DNA from: Bacillota bacterium
Lineage (GTDB): Bacteria; Bacillota; Clostridia; Acetivibrionales; DSM-1351
Assembly: GCA_023444055.1 (NCBI GenBank)
Contig: JAEZRV010000017.1
Coordinates: 1-7,661, forward strand
DNA: 7,661 nucleotides
Direction: 5' to 3'
Shown: positions 1 through 6,460 of the stretch, in pieces
Position numbering within the stretch: the stretch's first letter is position 1
Layout of the letters: the number at the start of each line of letters is the position of its first letter
Program-made: the position numbers and the translations under genes
Notes under the pieces: model-generated
What the model was told of the DNA's origin: nothing
The model's input: the letters and a program-made list of their open reading frames with translations, nothing else
The model's database searches: none

Positions 1-64
1 TCTCATCATCCAAAACTAGTTTAACCGCTGCTATTTTAAATTGTTTATCATATGAACGTCTCAT
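1..64 (-). CDS. IS3-family transposase OrfA, N-terminal fragment cut by window edge
   Basis: Twenty-one codons are visible from an ATG at 64-62 before the reading frame leaves the window. The protein begins MRRSYDKQFKIAAVKLV, the characteristic opening of IS3-family (IS150-type) OrfA proteins, which are small helix-turn-helix DNA-binding proteins that recognise the element's terminal repeats and are joined to the OrfB integrase by frameshifting. A Shine-Dalgarno (AAAGGTGA on the minus strand, 72-79) lies about seven bases upstream and supports this start. It is a different protein from the OrfA at 996-1340, so this is a second, distinct IS3-family element in tandem with and downstream of the first. 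Whether the rest is intact cannot be seen. Confidence 0.75.
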   Translation of the reverse strand, partial: MRRSYDKQFKIAAVKLVLDDE

Positions 65-126
65 AAAGCAGTCACCTTTTCATTATTTTTTCTTAACTTT
101 GTGTCTACTTTATTGTACCATGTCCA
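1..126 (-). mobile_element. Left end of a second IS3-family insertion sequence (partial)
   Basis: Upstream of the partial orfA, the minus strand reads TGGACATGGTACAATAAAGT then AGACAC, starting at 126. It aligns with the left end of the neighbouring element (TGAACTATACCCCAAAAGGT then AGACG, starting at 1409), sharing the TG start and the AAnGTAGAC core at the same spacing. I therefore read it as the left terminal repeat of the element whose orfA starts at 64. The exact outermost base is uncertain, because this end overlaps the best candidate for the right end of the neighbouring element (114 onward). Confidence 0.5.
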
Positions 127-147
127 ACCATAATACTATTGTCTTTG

Positions 148-999
148 TTATTCTTTGACTTTATTTTTAAATTCAAATGGAGTTAAATATCCTAGCTTTT
201 TTTGAATTCGATCATTGTTATAATAGTTGATATAATCATTAATCATTGTAATCAATTCAACATCATTGTCTATTATTATTAATGGGTTATATATAAGTTC
301 ACTTTTCAAGGTTCCAAAAAAGCTCTCCATTGGAGAATTATCTATAGGAGTACCCTTTCTGGACATGCTATGAATGAAATTATTGTCTTTCAAGATATCA
401 TTAAATACATTTGAGGTATACAACCCACCTTGGTCTGAGTGTAAATAAGTCCCCTCAGGTAAGGCTTTATCTTTTATCTGTAAAAGGGGATTAGTAGCTG
501 TTTTAAGAGATGCTGTATAACTTACCTCCCAGCTTTCAATCATATTGGTATATAAATCCTTTATCGGAGAAATATATATCTTTTTCCCGCTTTTCTTTAT
601 TTCTGTAATATCAGTAGCCATTTTATCAAATGGGCAACTACCAGTAAAATTTCTACTTAATATGTTCTTTCCGCAATACTCGGACTTCTTAAATTTTTGT
701 TTGTTTTTAGCTTTAATAACTGCTAAATACCCGTTTTCGCGCATAATACGATGAACTCTTTTATGGTTAGCTTTTAGATCAAAATCTTGAGCTAAAGCAT
801 GCGTCATTCTTTGTACTCCGTAACGACCTTTATGTTTATCATAAAGTTTTTTTATTCCATCTACGATTAAAATATCTTCAGCTCTCTTTTTTGTAACTAA
901 ATCTTTATTCTTTCTCCATTTGTAGTAGCTTGACCTTTTGATTCCCGATATTTCTACGAGCAACCTCAAAGGATATTGAGTTCTAAGCGATTCTATCAC
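148..999 (-). CDS. IS3-family transposase OrfB (DDE integrase)
   Basis: A 283-residue OrfB, full length for the family. An N-terminal helix-turn-helix region (about residues 35-90, containing GRYGVQRMTHAL) is followed by an rve-type integrase core. The catalytic triad is visible as Asp130 (in KMATDITEI), Asp189 (in YLHSDQGG) and Glu225 (in NSPMESFFGTLKSE); the last two are 35 residues apart, the classic D(35)E spacing. Nothing is missing, so the enzyme could be active in cutting and joining element ends. The only separate start is a GTG at 999 that overlaps the orfA stop (GTGA) and has no convincing Shine-Dalgarno. The frame is open back to the slippery run at 1011-1017, so the working protein is probably the OrfAB frameshift fusion. 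Confidence 0.93.
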   Translation of the reverse strand: MIESLRTQYPLRLLVEISGIKRSSYYKWRKNKDLVTKKRAEDILIVDGIKKLYDKHKGRYGVQRMTHALAQDFDLKANHKRVHRIMRENGYLAVIKAKNKQKFKKSEYCGKNILSRNFTGSCPFDKMATDITEIKKSGKKIYISPIKDLYTNMIESWEVSYTASLKTATNPLLQIKDKALPEGTYLHSDQGGLYTSNVFNDILKDNNFIHSMSRKGTPIDNSPMESFFGTLKSELIYNPLIIIDNDVELITMINDYINYYNNDRIQKKLGYLTPFEFKNKVKE

Positions 1000-1340
1000 T
1001 TCGTAGTATGTTTTTTTCTAATATTATCTATGTTAAGTTCAATGAGAGATCTTAGATACGCATTTTCTGCTCTTAACCGTAAATTTTCATCTTGCATTGG
1101 AAGTCCCTCAATTGGAGGTGGTAGCACAAATAATTTTGTTTCTCCCTGACCCCTTTCATCATCTAAACCAGATTCTCCTTCTTTAGAATAAGCAGCAACC
1201 CAATTTATAAGGTTTGTACGGCAAATACCAAGCATTTTTGAAACAGGAGTATATCCTCCAAACTGCCCATTTAAATACATTCTAATCGCATCTAATTTAA
1301 ATGTCTTAGAATATGTATTATGTTTTCTCGAACCTTTCAT
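996..1340 (-). CDS. IS3-family transposase OrfA (helix-turn-helix protein)
   Basis: A 114-residue OrfA. The frame extends ten codons further up, but the ATG at 1340-1338 is preferred because AAGGGGGAGA (1347-1356) sits just upstream of it. Residues 1-60 hold the helix-turn-helix that binds terminal repeats (YSKTFKLDAIRMYL, then SKMLGICRTNLINWV). The C-terminal third (DENLRLRAENAYLRSLIELN) is a leucine-zipper-like coiled coil, used in this family for multimerisation. The end of the frame carries the codons AGA AAA AAA CAT, a slippery site. OrfA alone is a regulator; fused by a -1 shift to OrfB it is the transposase. Confidence 0.9.
   Translation of the reverse strand: MKGSRKHNTYSKTFKLDAIRMYLNGQFGGYTPVSKMLGICRTNLINWVAAYSKEGESGLDDERGQGETKLFVLPPPIEGLPMQDENLRLRAENAYLRSLIELNIDNIRKKHTTK
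1011..1017 (-). promoter_or_regulatory. Slippery heptamer for programmed -1 frameshifting between orfA and orfB
   Basis: On the minus strand seven consecutive A residues sit in the phase A AAA AAA relative to the orfA frame. After a -1 slip the reading continues as KTYYEVIESLRTQYP, running straight into OrfB without a stop. IS3-family elements commonly make their transposase this way. I did not identify a clear downstream stimulatory stem-loop. Confidence 0.75.
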
Positions 1341-1409
1341 TTCAATCTCCCCCTTAATCGAAGTATACAAAATATATTTGGTATCGTCTACCTTTTGGGG
1401 TATAGTTCA

Positions 1410-1699
1410 AAAAAGGGGTCAATTTTACTTGACAATCTACAACAGGATAGTGGCTAAAAAAGCGAGTTTTGAGCAAATTGGAATTCGTCAAAATGACTGG
1501 GGATAAAATTCTAAAAAAGCAAAGATTTTCGAAAAAAATCAGGATAAATTTTAAATGCCACAAAAGTTATCCCCTAAAAATAGAGCCTGAAGATAAAATT
1601 AGTCTGTGATAGAGTTAAATTCAGCAATAGACTGTGGAAAAGTCTGAAACTGACAAGTATTGCACAGCTTTACACCCAAAAATATTCTACGATTTGCAC
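1410..1699. other. Gene-free region with imperfect repeats, possible decayed insertion-sequence end
   Basis: No plausible gene is seen on either strand. Next to the IS3 element the minus strand reads TTGTCAAGTAAAATTGACCCC (1415-1435), an internally repetitive stretch reminiscent of insertion-sequence ends; a family assignment (IS21-like) would be a guess. An 8-bp inverted repeat, GGGGATAA at 1499-1506 and TTATCCCC at 1567-1574, encloses about 60 bases of A-rich sequence with a smaller TTTTCGAAAA palindrome. The stretch probably records past insertions, but nothing here proves it. Confidence 0.3.
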
Positions 1700-1733
1700 A
1701 AAAAAAGAGATTTGCATATTAAGAACAAATCCC
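1700..1733 (-). terminator. Intrinsic terminator, minus strand
   Basis: On the minus strand GGGATTTG (1733-1726) pairs with CAAATCTC (1714-1707) through eight pairs including one G-U. The loop is 11 bases and a run of seven T residues (1706-1700) follows directly. This is a textbook intrinsic terminator. It lies about 280 bases after the stop of the exporter operon, with no gene between, so it probably ends that transcript and leaves a long 3' untranslated region, or stops read-through toward the insertion sequence. Confidence 0.65.
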
Positions 1734-1786
1734 TACAATTGTTAAAAGCTATTAGGCTGAATAGTAACGACGTATCGATGCTTTTA

Positions 1787-1810
1787 GGGGACTGTAAATA
1801 ATTTTGTGTA
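1787..1810 (+). repeat. Possible solitary terminal repeat of an IS256-type element
   Basis: The sequence GGGGACTGTAAATAATTTTG followed by TGTA resembles, from memory, the terminal inverted repeats of IS256-family (mutator-type) elements in Firmicutes. There is no transposase next to it and no matching inverted copy in the window, so at most it is a relic of one end. Similarity to the family is recalled rather than computed. Confidence 0.3.
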
Positions 1811-1882
1811 TGGAATTACTTTTTAACTCTTTTTGGTTAAGTATTTCCTAAGTACTAAAACTTTAAATTTAATATTATATTT

Positions 1883-1942
1883 AAATTATTGCCAGATATT
1901 TGAAACTCTATGCATGTTTCAGATTAATTCTGGCAATAATTT
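1883..1942. repeat. Large nested hairpin downstream of the exporter operon
   Basis: A perfect 14-bp inverted repeat (1883-1896 AAATTATTGCCAGA, 1929-1942 TCTGGCAATAATTT) encloses a second perfect 6-bp repeat (TGAAAC 1901-1906, GTTTCA 1916-1921) around a 9-base loop. On the plus strand it is followed by a few T residues (TTTTT spans 1939-1944), on the minus strand by AT-rich sequence without a T run. It may be a transcript-end stabilising structure for the exporter mRNA, a weak bidirectional terminator, or a small mobile-element relic. Confidence 0.6.
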
Positions 1943-2014
1943 TTAATACTGATAACTCTATGTTTTTTTATTGTATTTTGAGGGTCTAGCCCGTCTGGCA
2001 CTTATGAATTTCAT

Positions 2015-3850
2015 TTAGAGCTTATTATCAAGCACAGCTGCACCAGTTTCTTCCTCAAATTGCTTTTGGTATAAGGAAAAGTAGTAGCCTTTCTGTTTCA
2101 AAAGCTCTTTATGTGTTCCTCGTTCTAGGATATTGCCGTTCTTAACAACCAGTATAATATCTGCTTTCTTGATTGTAGAAAGTCTGTGAGCAATCAAAAA
2201 AGAAGTTCTATTACTCAATATGTGCATTATTGCATTCTGAATCAACTGTTCTGTCTGGGTATCAATAGAGGAAGTAGCTTCATCAAGTACAAATATCTTA
2301 GGATCAGCTATAATTGCTCTGGCAAAGGAAATCAGTTGCTTTTCGCCAGTGGAGAGCCGGTCGCCGCCTTCGCCAATGTTTGTATCAAGGCCATTATCCA
2401 TGCTATTGATAACTGTATCTGCAGCTACAATCTTCAAGGCGGCTTCAATTTCTTCATCCGTGGCATCAGACTTTCCATATCGAATATTATCTCGCACGGT
2501 TCCAGAAAACAGATGTGGACTTTGCAGCACATAACCTATGTGGCTATGGAGCCAGAGCTGAGAACGTTCCTTATAATCCTTTCCATCAATCAGGATCTGA
2601 CCTTTTGTTGGCTCGAAGAACCTGCAGGCAAGGTTTACAAGAGTACTTTTTCCTGCACCTGTTTCACCTACAATTGCTACAGTAGTTCCAGCTGGAATCT
2701 TTAGATTGAAATTGGTTAATATATATTCATCACCATCAGGATATTTGAATGAAACATCTTTAAACTCAATGTCACCTTTAATAGATTCCCAATTTTCTTT
2801 TTTAGGATTGAAGTTATCACCGTATTTCTCGATTACCTCAGGAGTATCTGTTATGTCTGGTTTAGTTTCGACTAATCCCATAACACGTTCAATATTAGCC
2901 TGAGTAGAAACAAAATCAGCGAAAACACGAGCAATTTGCTGTATTGGCTCAAATATACTTATTCCATATGTAATAAAGACAGAGAGTGTCCCAAATTCCA
3001 TAGCATCATTCATAACTAAATATCCACCACGAACTAAAACAATGCAAACGGCTAAAGTACTGAAACACAGTACAATTGGAATAAATATAGCATTTAGTAT
3101 TGTTGCACGCATCGTTGACGAATAAAATTTATCTGTAATTACTGAAAAATCCTTTAAATTTTTATCTTCAATAACTAGGGTTTTAGAGGTTCTAGCACCG
3201 GTAATACCTTCATTGAAAGCACCAGTCAATCTTGAGTTTATTTTTCGAATTTTTCTATTAACATTTAATATTTTTTTCTGAAAATACATTGTAATTAGAG
3301 CAATGCAAGGGATGATACACATTACTAATAATGCAAGCTTAAAATCGAGTAACAGCATTGCAAAAAAGACACCGATCACATACATAGTTGCCCATAAAAT
3401 ATCTGACATGCCCCATGAAACCATTTGTCCAATACGTCCTGTATCACTCATAACTCTAGCCATCATATATCCTACAGGAGTAGTATTGTAATAACTGAAA
3501 GAAAGCTTTTGCAGATGAACAAAAACTGCCTTCCTAATAGATTTGGCAACATTTAGTTCAACCTTCATGGAATTTTCTATAAATACTATAACTGCAATTA
3601 CCTGCAATAAAAGTACACAACTGTATAAAACAACAAACTTGCCGATACTGTCGGTTGAGGCAGGTATAATGAAATTATTAATTGCGTATCTTTGAAAAAG
3701 GGGATAAGTTACATCAATAATAGATATTAAAATTAAAAATCCTATTGCTGATAAGAAATTCTTTTTGTATAGCTTAATAAATGGTATTATTTTAGCCCAA
3801 ACCTTAAGTGAAAAAGGCTTTTTGTAGTCTTCCTCTTCTAAATAAGCCAT
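2015..3850 (-). CDS. Heterodimeric ABC exporter subunit with catalytic Walker B glutamate (BmrD-like)
   Basis: A 611-residue half-transporter with an N-terminal six-helix membrane domain (about residues 20-325) fused to an ATPase domain (about 360-600), the normal length and order for drug and lipid exporters. Visible motifs: Walker A GETGAGKST (395-403), Q-loop Gln443, Walker B IFVLDE with Asp523 and catalytic Glu524, D-loop SSID and H-loop His555. The ABC signature is degenerate, LSTGE (499-503) instead of LSGGQ. Together with its partner this predicts one working and one degenerate ATP site. The start ATG overlaps the stop of the preceding gene by one base (TAATG) and has a strong GGAGGTGA upstream (3858-3865), so the two are translationally coupled. 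The substrate cannot be read from sequence; multidrug export is the family-based inference. Confidence 0.93.
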   Translation of the reverse strand: MAYLEEEDYKKPFSLKVWAKIIPFIKLYKKNFLSAIGFLILISIIDVTYPLFQRYAINNFIIPASTDSIGKFVVLYSCVLLLQVIAVIVFIENSMKVELNVAKSIRKAVFVHLQKLSFSYYNTTPVGYMMARVMSDTGRIGQMVSWGMSDILWATMYVIGVFFAMLLLDFKLALLVMCIIPCIALITMYFQKKILNVNRKIRKINSRLTGAFNEGITGARTSKTLVIEDKNLKDFSVITDKFYSSTMRATILNAIFIPIVLCFSTLAVCIVLVRGGYLVMNDAMEFGTLSVFITYGISIFEPIQQIARVFADFVSTQANIERVMGLVETKPDITDTPEVIEKYGDNFNPKKENWESIKGDIEFKDVSFKYPDGDEYILTNFNLKIPAGTTVAIVGETGAGKSTLVNLACRFFEPTKGQILIDGKDYKERSQLWLHSHIGYVLQSPHLFSGTVRDNIRYGKSDATDEEIEAALKIVAADTVINSMDNGLDTNIGEGGDRLSTGEKQLISFARAIIADPKIFVLDEATSSIDTQTEQLIQNAIMHILSNRTSFLIAHRLSTIKKADIILVVKNGNILERGTHKELLKQKGYYFSLYQKQFEEETGAAVLDNKL

Positions 3851-5703
3851 TAAATGTCACCTCCAAAATATACATTCTGATCAGAGTCTAGAAGCTCAGT
3901 TTCAAGACTGCTCTGAATATCGTATATTTTTTTATATATTCCATTTTCATTTGTCAGGAGCTCTGTATGGGTACCAATTTCAGAAACCTGACCGTCATTT
4001 AAAACCATAATCACATCAGCGTGCATTAGTGTTGTTATTCTATGTGATACAAGAATAACCGTACTTTGTGCAGTGTTTTCATTAAGTTGCGCACGAATTT
4101 TTGCATCTGTTTCAGCATCAACAGCTGAAAGTGAATCATCAAAAATCATGATGGGAGAATTTTGCATAAGCATTCTGGCAATTGCTACTCTTTGTTTCTG
4201 TCCACCTGATAGAGTAACACCACGTTCACCAACAATTGTATCATAGCCCTTTGAAAATCCAGAAATTGAATCATCAACAGCTGCTATGGATGCATTGTGG
4301 CGAATAAGCTCAATGTCGTTCGTATGCCCAAAAGCATCAATATTTTCTTTAATGGTTTTTGAGAACAGAAAGGGCTCTTGGAGCACAAAACCAATATTAC
4401 TTCTCAAATAATCAAGCTTAATGTTTTTTATATTTACGCCACCAATTTCTATAGTTCCACATTCATCTGGAAGCTCGTAAAGCCTATCAAGTAAGTACAT
4501 AATTGTGGACTTTCCAGAGCCAGTGCCGCCTAAAATTCCGAAAGTAGTTCCAGACTTGATTTTAAATGAGATATTTTTCAAAACAGGCTTAATGCCTTCA
4601 TAGTCAAAGTTAACATTTTTAAACTCAATGTCACCTGTCATATCAGGAGTAATTGCACCCTTGTAATCCTTTTCTTCCTCTTCAGAAATAATTTCGTTAA
4701 TTCGACCGAGTGAAACACTTGTTTTACTCATCTCAGATAATACTCGGCCGAAGTTTCTGATTGGCCAAACAAGCATAGAATTATAGAAAATAAAAACTAA
4801 AAATTCTCCTAAAGTTATTACACCATTAGCAGCTTCAATAGAGCCAAAAACGATAATAAGCATCACTTGAAGACCAGAGAAAAAGTCACCAATGCCCCAG
4901 TATTTACTGAGTAAAAAGCCTAACTTGATCCAGTAATTTGCAAAATAATCGTTCTTTACATTGAAATTCTCAATTTCATGGGCTTGCCGACCAAAAGCGC
5001 GGACAACTCGTACACCTGTAAAGTTTTCCTGAACCATAGCTGAAAGAGCACCTTCAGCTTCATCCGCATACTTAAATCTATCAGCTATTTTTTTATAGAA
5101 TATAGCTGAATAAGCCACTACAATAGGGATAAATGCAAGGGCAATAAGCGAAAGCTTAATATTCATCATAAACATAAGTAAGAGGGAAAAAGTAACTAAA
5201 AACACTGTTCTAACCATTTCTATAAACTGTAGCAACAGAAAGTTTCGTACAACCTCAACATCAGAGGTACAGCGTTGAATAATATCGCCTGTTTGATTTT
5301 TGACATGCCAGCTATAAGGCAATTTCTGAATATGGTCAAACAAATGATTACGAAGCTTCCTGATAGTACCTTCAGATGCTTTTGCAATACTAACTCTAAA
5401 TAAATATGTAAAGATACCTGATAATATTGCTAAAACAAGAGCAATCAATGCACATAGAGAAAGGTTGTCTCTAAGCATATCTCTGCCGCCATGCATATTA
5501 ATATAGTTTAGAAAAAAATATGGCAATTTTAATGGTTCATTTCCAATAACTGAGTCTATAACTATTTTTGTAACCTGTGGCAAAAGATAATTAAAAATAA
5601 TTGCAAGCATAGTAGAAAAAATAGCTACAATAAATAACCATCTAAAGCCTTTTATAAACGAATAAAGCATTTTTAATTTACCTTTATTATTTGGTTGTTG
5701 CAT
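3850..5703 (-). CDS. Heterodimeric ABC exporter subunit with non-catalytic Walker B (BmrC-like)
   Basis: A 617-residue half-transporter: six-helix membrane domain (about residues 20-320), then an ATPase domain (about 355-595). Motifs: Walker A GGTGSGKST (392-400), Q-loop Gln442, intact signature LSGGQ (498-502), Walker B IMIFDD (518-523) and H-loop His554. Residue 523, normally the catalytic Glu, is Asp. The same substitution marks the degenerate-site subunit in heterodimeric exporters such as BmrC, LmrC and TM287. The frame extends four codons to a GTG at 5715, but the ATG at 5703 is preferred because GGAGG (5709-5713) sits five bases upstream, inside that extension. It is the first exporter gene, preceded by a leader ORF and terminator, and overlaps its partner by one base. 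Confidence 0.93.
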   Translation of the reverse strand: MQQPNNKGKLKMLYSFIKGFRWLFIVAIFSTMLAIIFNYLLPQVTKIVIDSVIGNEPLKLPYFFLNYINMHGGRDMLRDNLSLCALIALVLAILSGIFTYLFRVSIAKASEGTIRKLRNHLFDHIQKLPYSWHVKNQTGDIIQRCTSDVEVVRNFLLLQFIEMVRTVFLVTFSLLLMFMMNIKLSLIALAFIPIVVAYSAIFYKKIADRFKYADEAEGALSAMVQENFTGVRVVRAFGRQAHEIENFNVKNDYFANYWIKLGFLLSKYWGIGDFFSGLQVMLIIVFGSIEAANGVITLGEFLVFIFYNSMLVWPIRNFGRVLSEMSKTSVSLGRINEIISEEEEKDYKGAITPDMTGDIEFKNVNFDYEGIKPVLKNISFKIKSGTTFGILGGTGSGKSTIMYLLDRLYELPDECGTIEIGGVNIKNIKLDYLRSNIGFVLQEPFLFSKTIKENIDAFGHTNDIELIRHNASIAAVDDSISGFSKGYDTIVGERGVTLSGGQKQRVAIARMLMQNSPIMIFDDSLSAVDAETDAKIRAQLNENTAQSTVILVSHRITTLMHADVIMVLNDGQVSEIGTHTELLTNENGIYKKIYDIQSSLETELLDSDQNVYFGGDI

Positions 5704-5798
5704 ACTAACCTCCACGCCGAACCAACGGCTTTAATTTGCCTAAAGTAATAGTGTAACCTTCATTATAAAATTTTAAAAATGATAAAAAAGTAAATTAA

Positions 5799-5827
5799 AA
5801 AACACGATAACTCATGTATCGTGTTTT
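5799..5827 (-). terminator. Intrinsic terminator in the exporter leader (attenuator candidate)
   Basis: A perfect 11-bp stem, AAAACACGATA with TATCGTGTTTT, closes a 7-base loop. On the minus strand the 3' arm runs on into further T residues (GTGTTTTTTAATTT), giving a proper terminator. It lies about 100 bases after the stop of the 12-codon leader ORF and about 95 bases before the first exporter gene, so it sits inside the exporter's 5' untranslated region. A competing pairing can be drawn: TATAGTGT (5843-5836) with ACACGATA (5824-5817), seven of eight pairs. It would occupy the terminator's 5' arm and act as an antiterminator. Confidence 0.75.
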
Positions 5828-5913
5828 AATTATACACACTATAAATGACGGTTACTCAAGTGGTTAACCTAAATAGAAAACAAAAGTCAGAAAAACTAAA
5901 TTAACTAAATAGG

Positions 5914-5925
5914 TCCAATATTGGA
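5914..5925. repeat. 12-bp perfect palindrome just after the leader stop codon
   Basis: TCCAATATTGGA is perfectly self-complementary and begins right after the TAA of the leader ORF. It could be an operator for a dimeric repressor. As RNA the palindrome leaves almost no loop, so a strong hairpin is less likely. It falls within the footprint of a ribosome stopped at the end of the leader ORF. Confidence 0.45.
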
Positions 5926-5964
5926 TTATCGATGAAGCACCTCGTAAATCTTAGTTGTTTTCAT
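5926..5964 (-). CDS. Putative 12-residue leader peptide of the exporter operon
   Basis: The peptide reads MKTTKIYEVLHR, from an ATG at 5964-5962 to a TAA at 5928-5926. It is far shorter than a normal gene but has one of the best ribosome-binding sites in the window: AAAGGAGG (5973-5980) eight bases before the ATG. It lies between a consensus promoter and the terminator at 5799-5827, upstream of the exporter genes. This is the layout of ribosome-stalling leader peptides that control antibiotic-resistance genes; in Bacillus subtilis the leader bmrB plays this part for bmrCD. It is not similar to any leader I can name, and its stalling behaviour is inferred from position only. Confidence 0.7.
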   Translation of the reverse strand: MKTTKIYEVLHR

Positions 5965-6033
5965 TTTATAAACCTCCTTTCACCGTAAAACATGCTTTTG
6001 AATAGTATAATTAAGAATAAACGCTTTTTATAA

Positions 6034-6062
6034 AATATATTATATACAGTAGGTTATGTCAA
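6034..6062 (-). promoter_or_regulatory. Promoter of the leader-exporter operon
   Basis: On the minus strand a perfect -35 TTGACA (6062-6057) and a -10 TATATT (6039-6034) are separated by 17 bases. Transcription would start near 6027, giving about 60 bases before the leader ORF and roughly 320 bases before the first exporter gene. A strong constitutive promoter followed by a terminator fits control after initiation rather than by a repressor. Confidence 0.75.
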
Positions 6063-6219
6063 TAGTCGTAATAAAATTGTAAATTTTACCTGCTATAAAA
6101 GTATCACAAACTGTTGGTAAGTAACTAGCGGAATAATCTTAAATAAAGGTTTGGTATGTGTGTTATTATTCTTATAGCAATTTAGGAGAGACTTAAAAAA
6201 TATAAAATAGGAAAATATA
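6063..6219. other. Intergenic spacer, nothing recognised
   Basis: About 160 AT-rich bases lie between the tRNA-Tyr terminator and the exporter promoter. No convincing gene, strong hairpin or promoter was found on either strand. Confidence 0.5.
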
Positions 6220-6263
6220 AAACAAACCTCGTATAAGCGAAACGCAAATATACAAGGTTTGTT
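6220..6263 (-). terminator. Terminator of the tRNA-Tyr gene
   Basis: A 16-position stem (AAACAAACCT then TGTATA, paired with TATACG then AGGTTTGTTT; one G-U wobble on the minus strand) contains a small inner GCG/CGC helix. It starts directly after the tRNA's CCA end and is followed by TTTATATTTT. Confidence 0.8.
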
Positions 6264-6348
6264 TGGTGGAAGGAGATGGATTCGAACCATCGAAGCGAGA
6301 CGCAACAGATTTACAGTCTGCCCCCTTTGGCCACTCGGGAACCCTTCC
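6264..6348 (-). tRNA. tRNA-Tyr (anticodon GUA)
   Basis: An 85-base class II tRNA with long variable arm and encoded CCA (6264-6266). The acceptor stem GGAAGGG pairs with TCCTTCC, with one G-U. The anticodon loop CTGTAAA presents GTA at 6312-6314 on the minus strand, which reads tyrosine codons. The T-arm GGTTCGAATCC is standard. It stands alone, with its own promoter (6397-6425) and terminator (6220-6263). Confidence 0.96.
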
Positions 6349-6396
6349 GAAAATAAAAAACATTTTATAAATAAAACGTTTTTCACAACAAATAAG

Positions 6397-6425
6397 ATTA
6401 TGCATTAATTTGTCTAAAATGTCAA
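6397..6425 (-). promoter_or_regulatory. Promoter of tRNA-Tyr
   Basis: On the minus strand a perfect -35 TTGACA (6425-6420), a 17-base spacer and a -10 CATAAT (6402-6397) lie about 50 bases upstream of the mature tRNA 5' end. Confidence 0.75.
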
Positions 6426-6460
6426 CACTTTTTGTTGTATAAATTAATTTAATTTTATAA

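Larger units (their letters stand above)
114..1409 (-). mobile_element. IS3-family insertion sequence, apparently complete
   Basis: The element carries orfA (996-1340) and orfB (148-999), in the usual IS3 arrangement. The best terminal pair I can find is TGAACTATACCCCAAAA on the minus strand ending at 1409 and TGTACCATGTCCAACCA on the plus strand starting at 114. They match at 10 of 17 positions and both begin TG, as IS3-family ends do. That gives about 1.3 kb, normal for the family. Flanking triplets (111-113 and 1410-1412) do not match, so no target-site duplication is visible. An alternative pair, TGTC at 102 and its partner at 1434, also shows partial matching. The gene content is clear; the ends are tentative. 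Confidence 0.65.

Noticed and set aside
1354..1563. 69-codon minus-strand frame upstream of orfA
   Set aside because: It crosses the insertion-sequence end, has no Shine-Dalgarno or recognisable features, and is low-complexity.
2186..2704. 172-codon plus-strand reading frame
   Set aside because: It lies entirely antisense to the well-supported ABC exporter gene at 2015-3850, has no domain signs, and is expected by chance opposite a conserved ATPase domain.
5738..5763. Seven-codon frame MKVTLLL between terminator and exporter gene
   Set aside because: It has no Shine-Dalgarno, unlike the leader ORF at 5926-5964.
5829..5859. Second promoter (TTGAGT and TATAAT, minus strand) just before the attenuator hairpin
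   Set aside because: The spacing is 19 bases and the -35 is weak; it would begin transcription inside the terminator stem. Possible but not supported enough.
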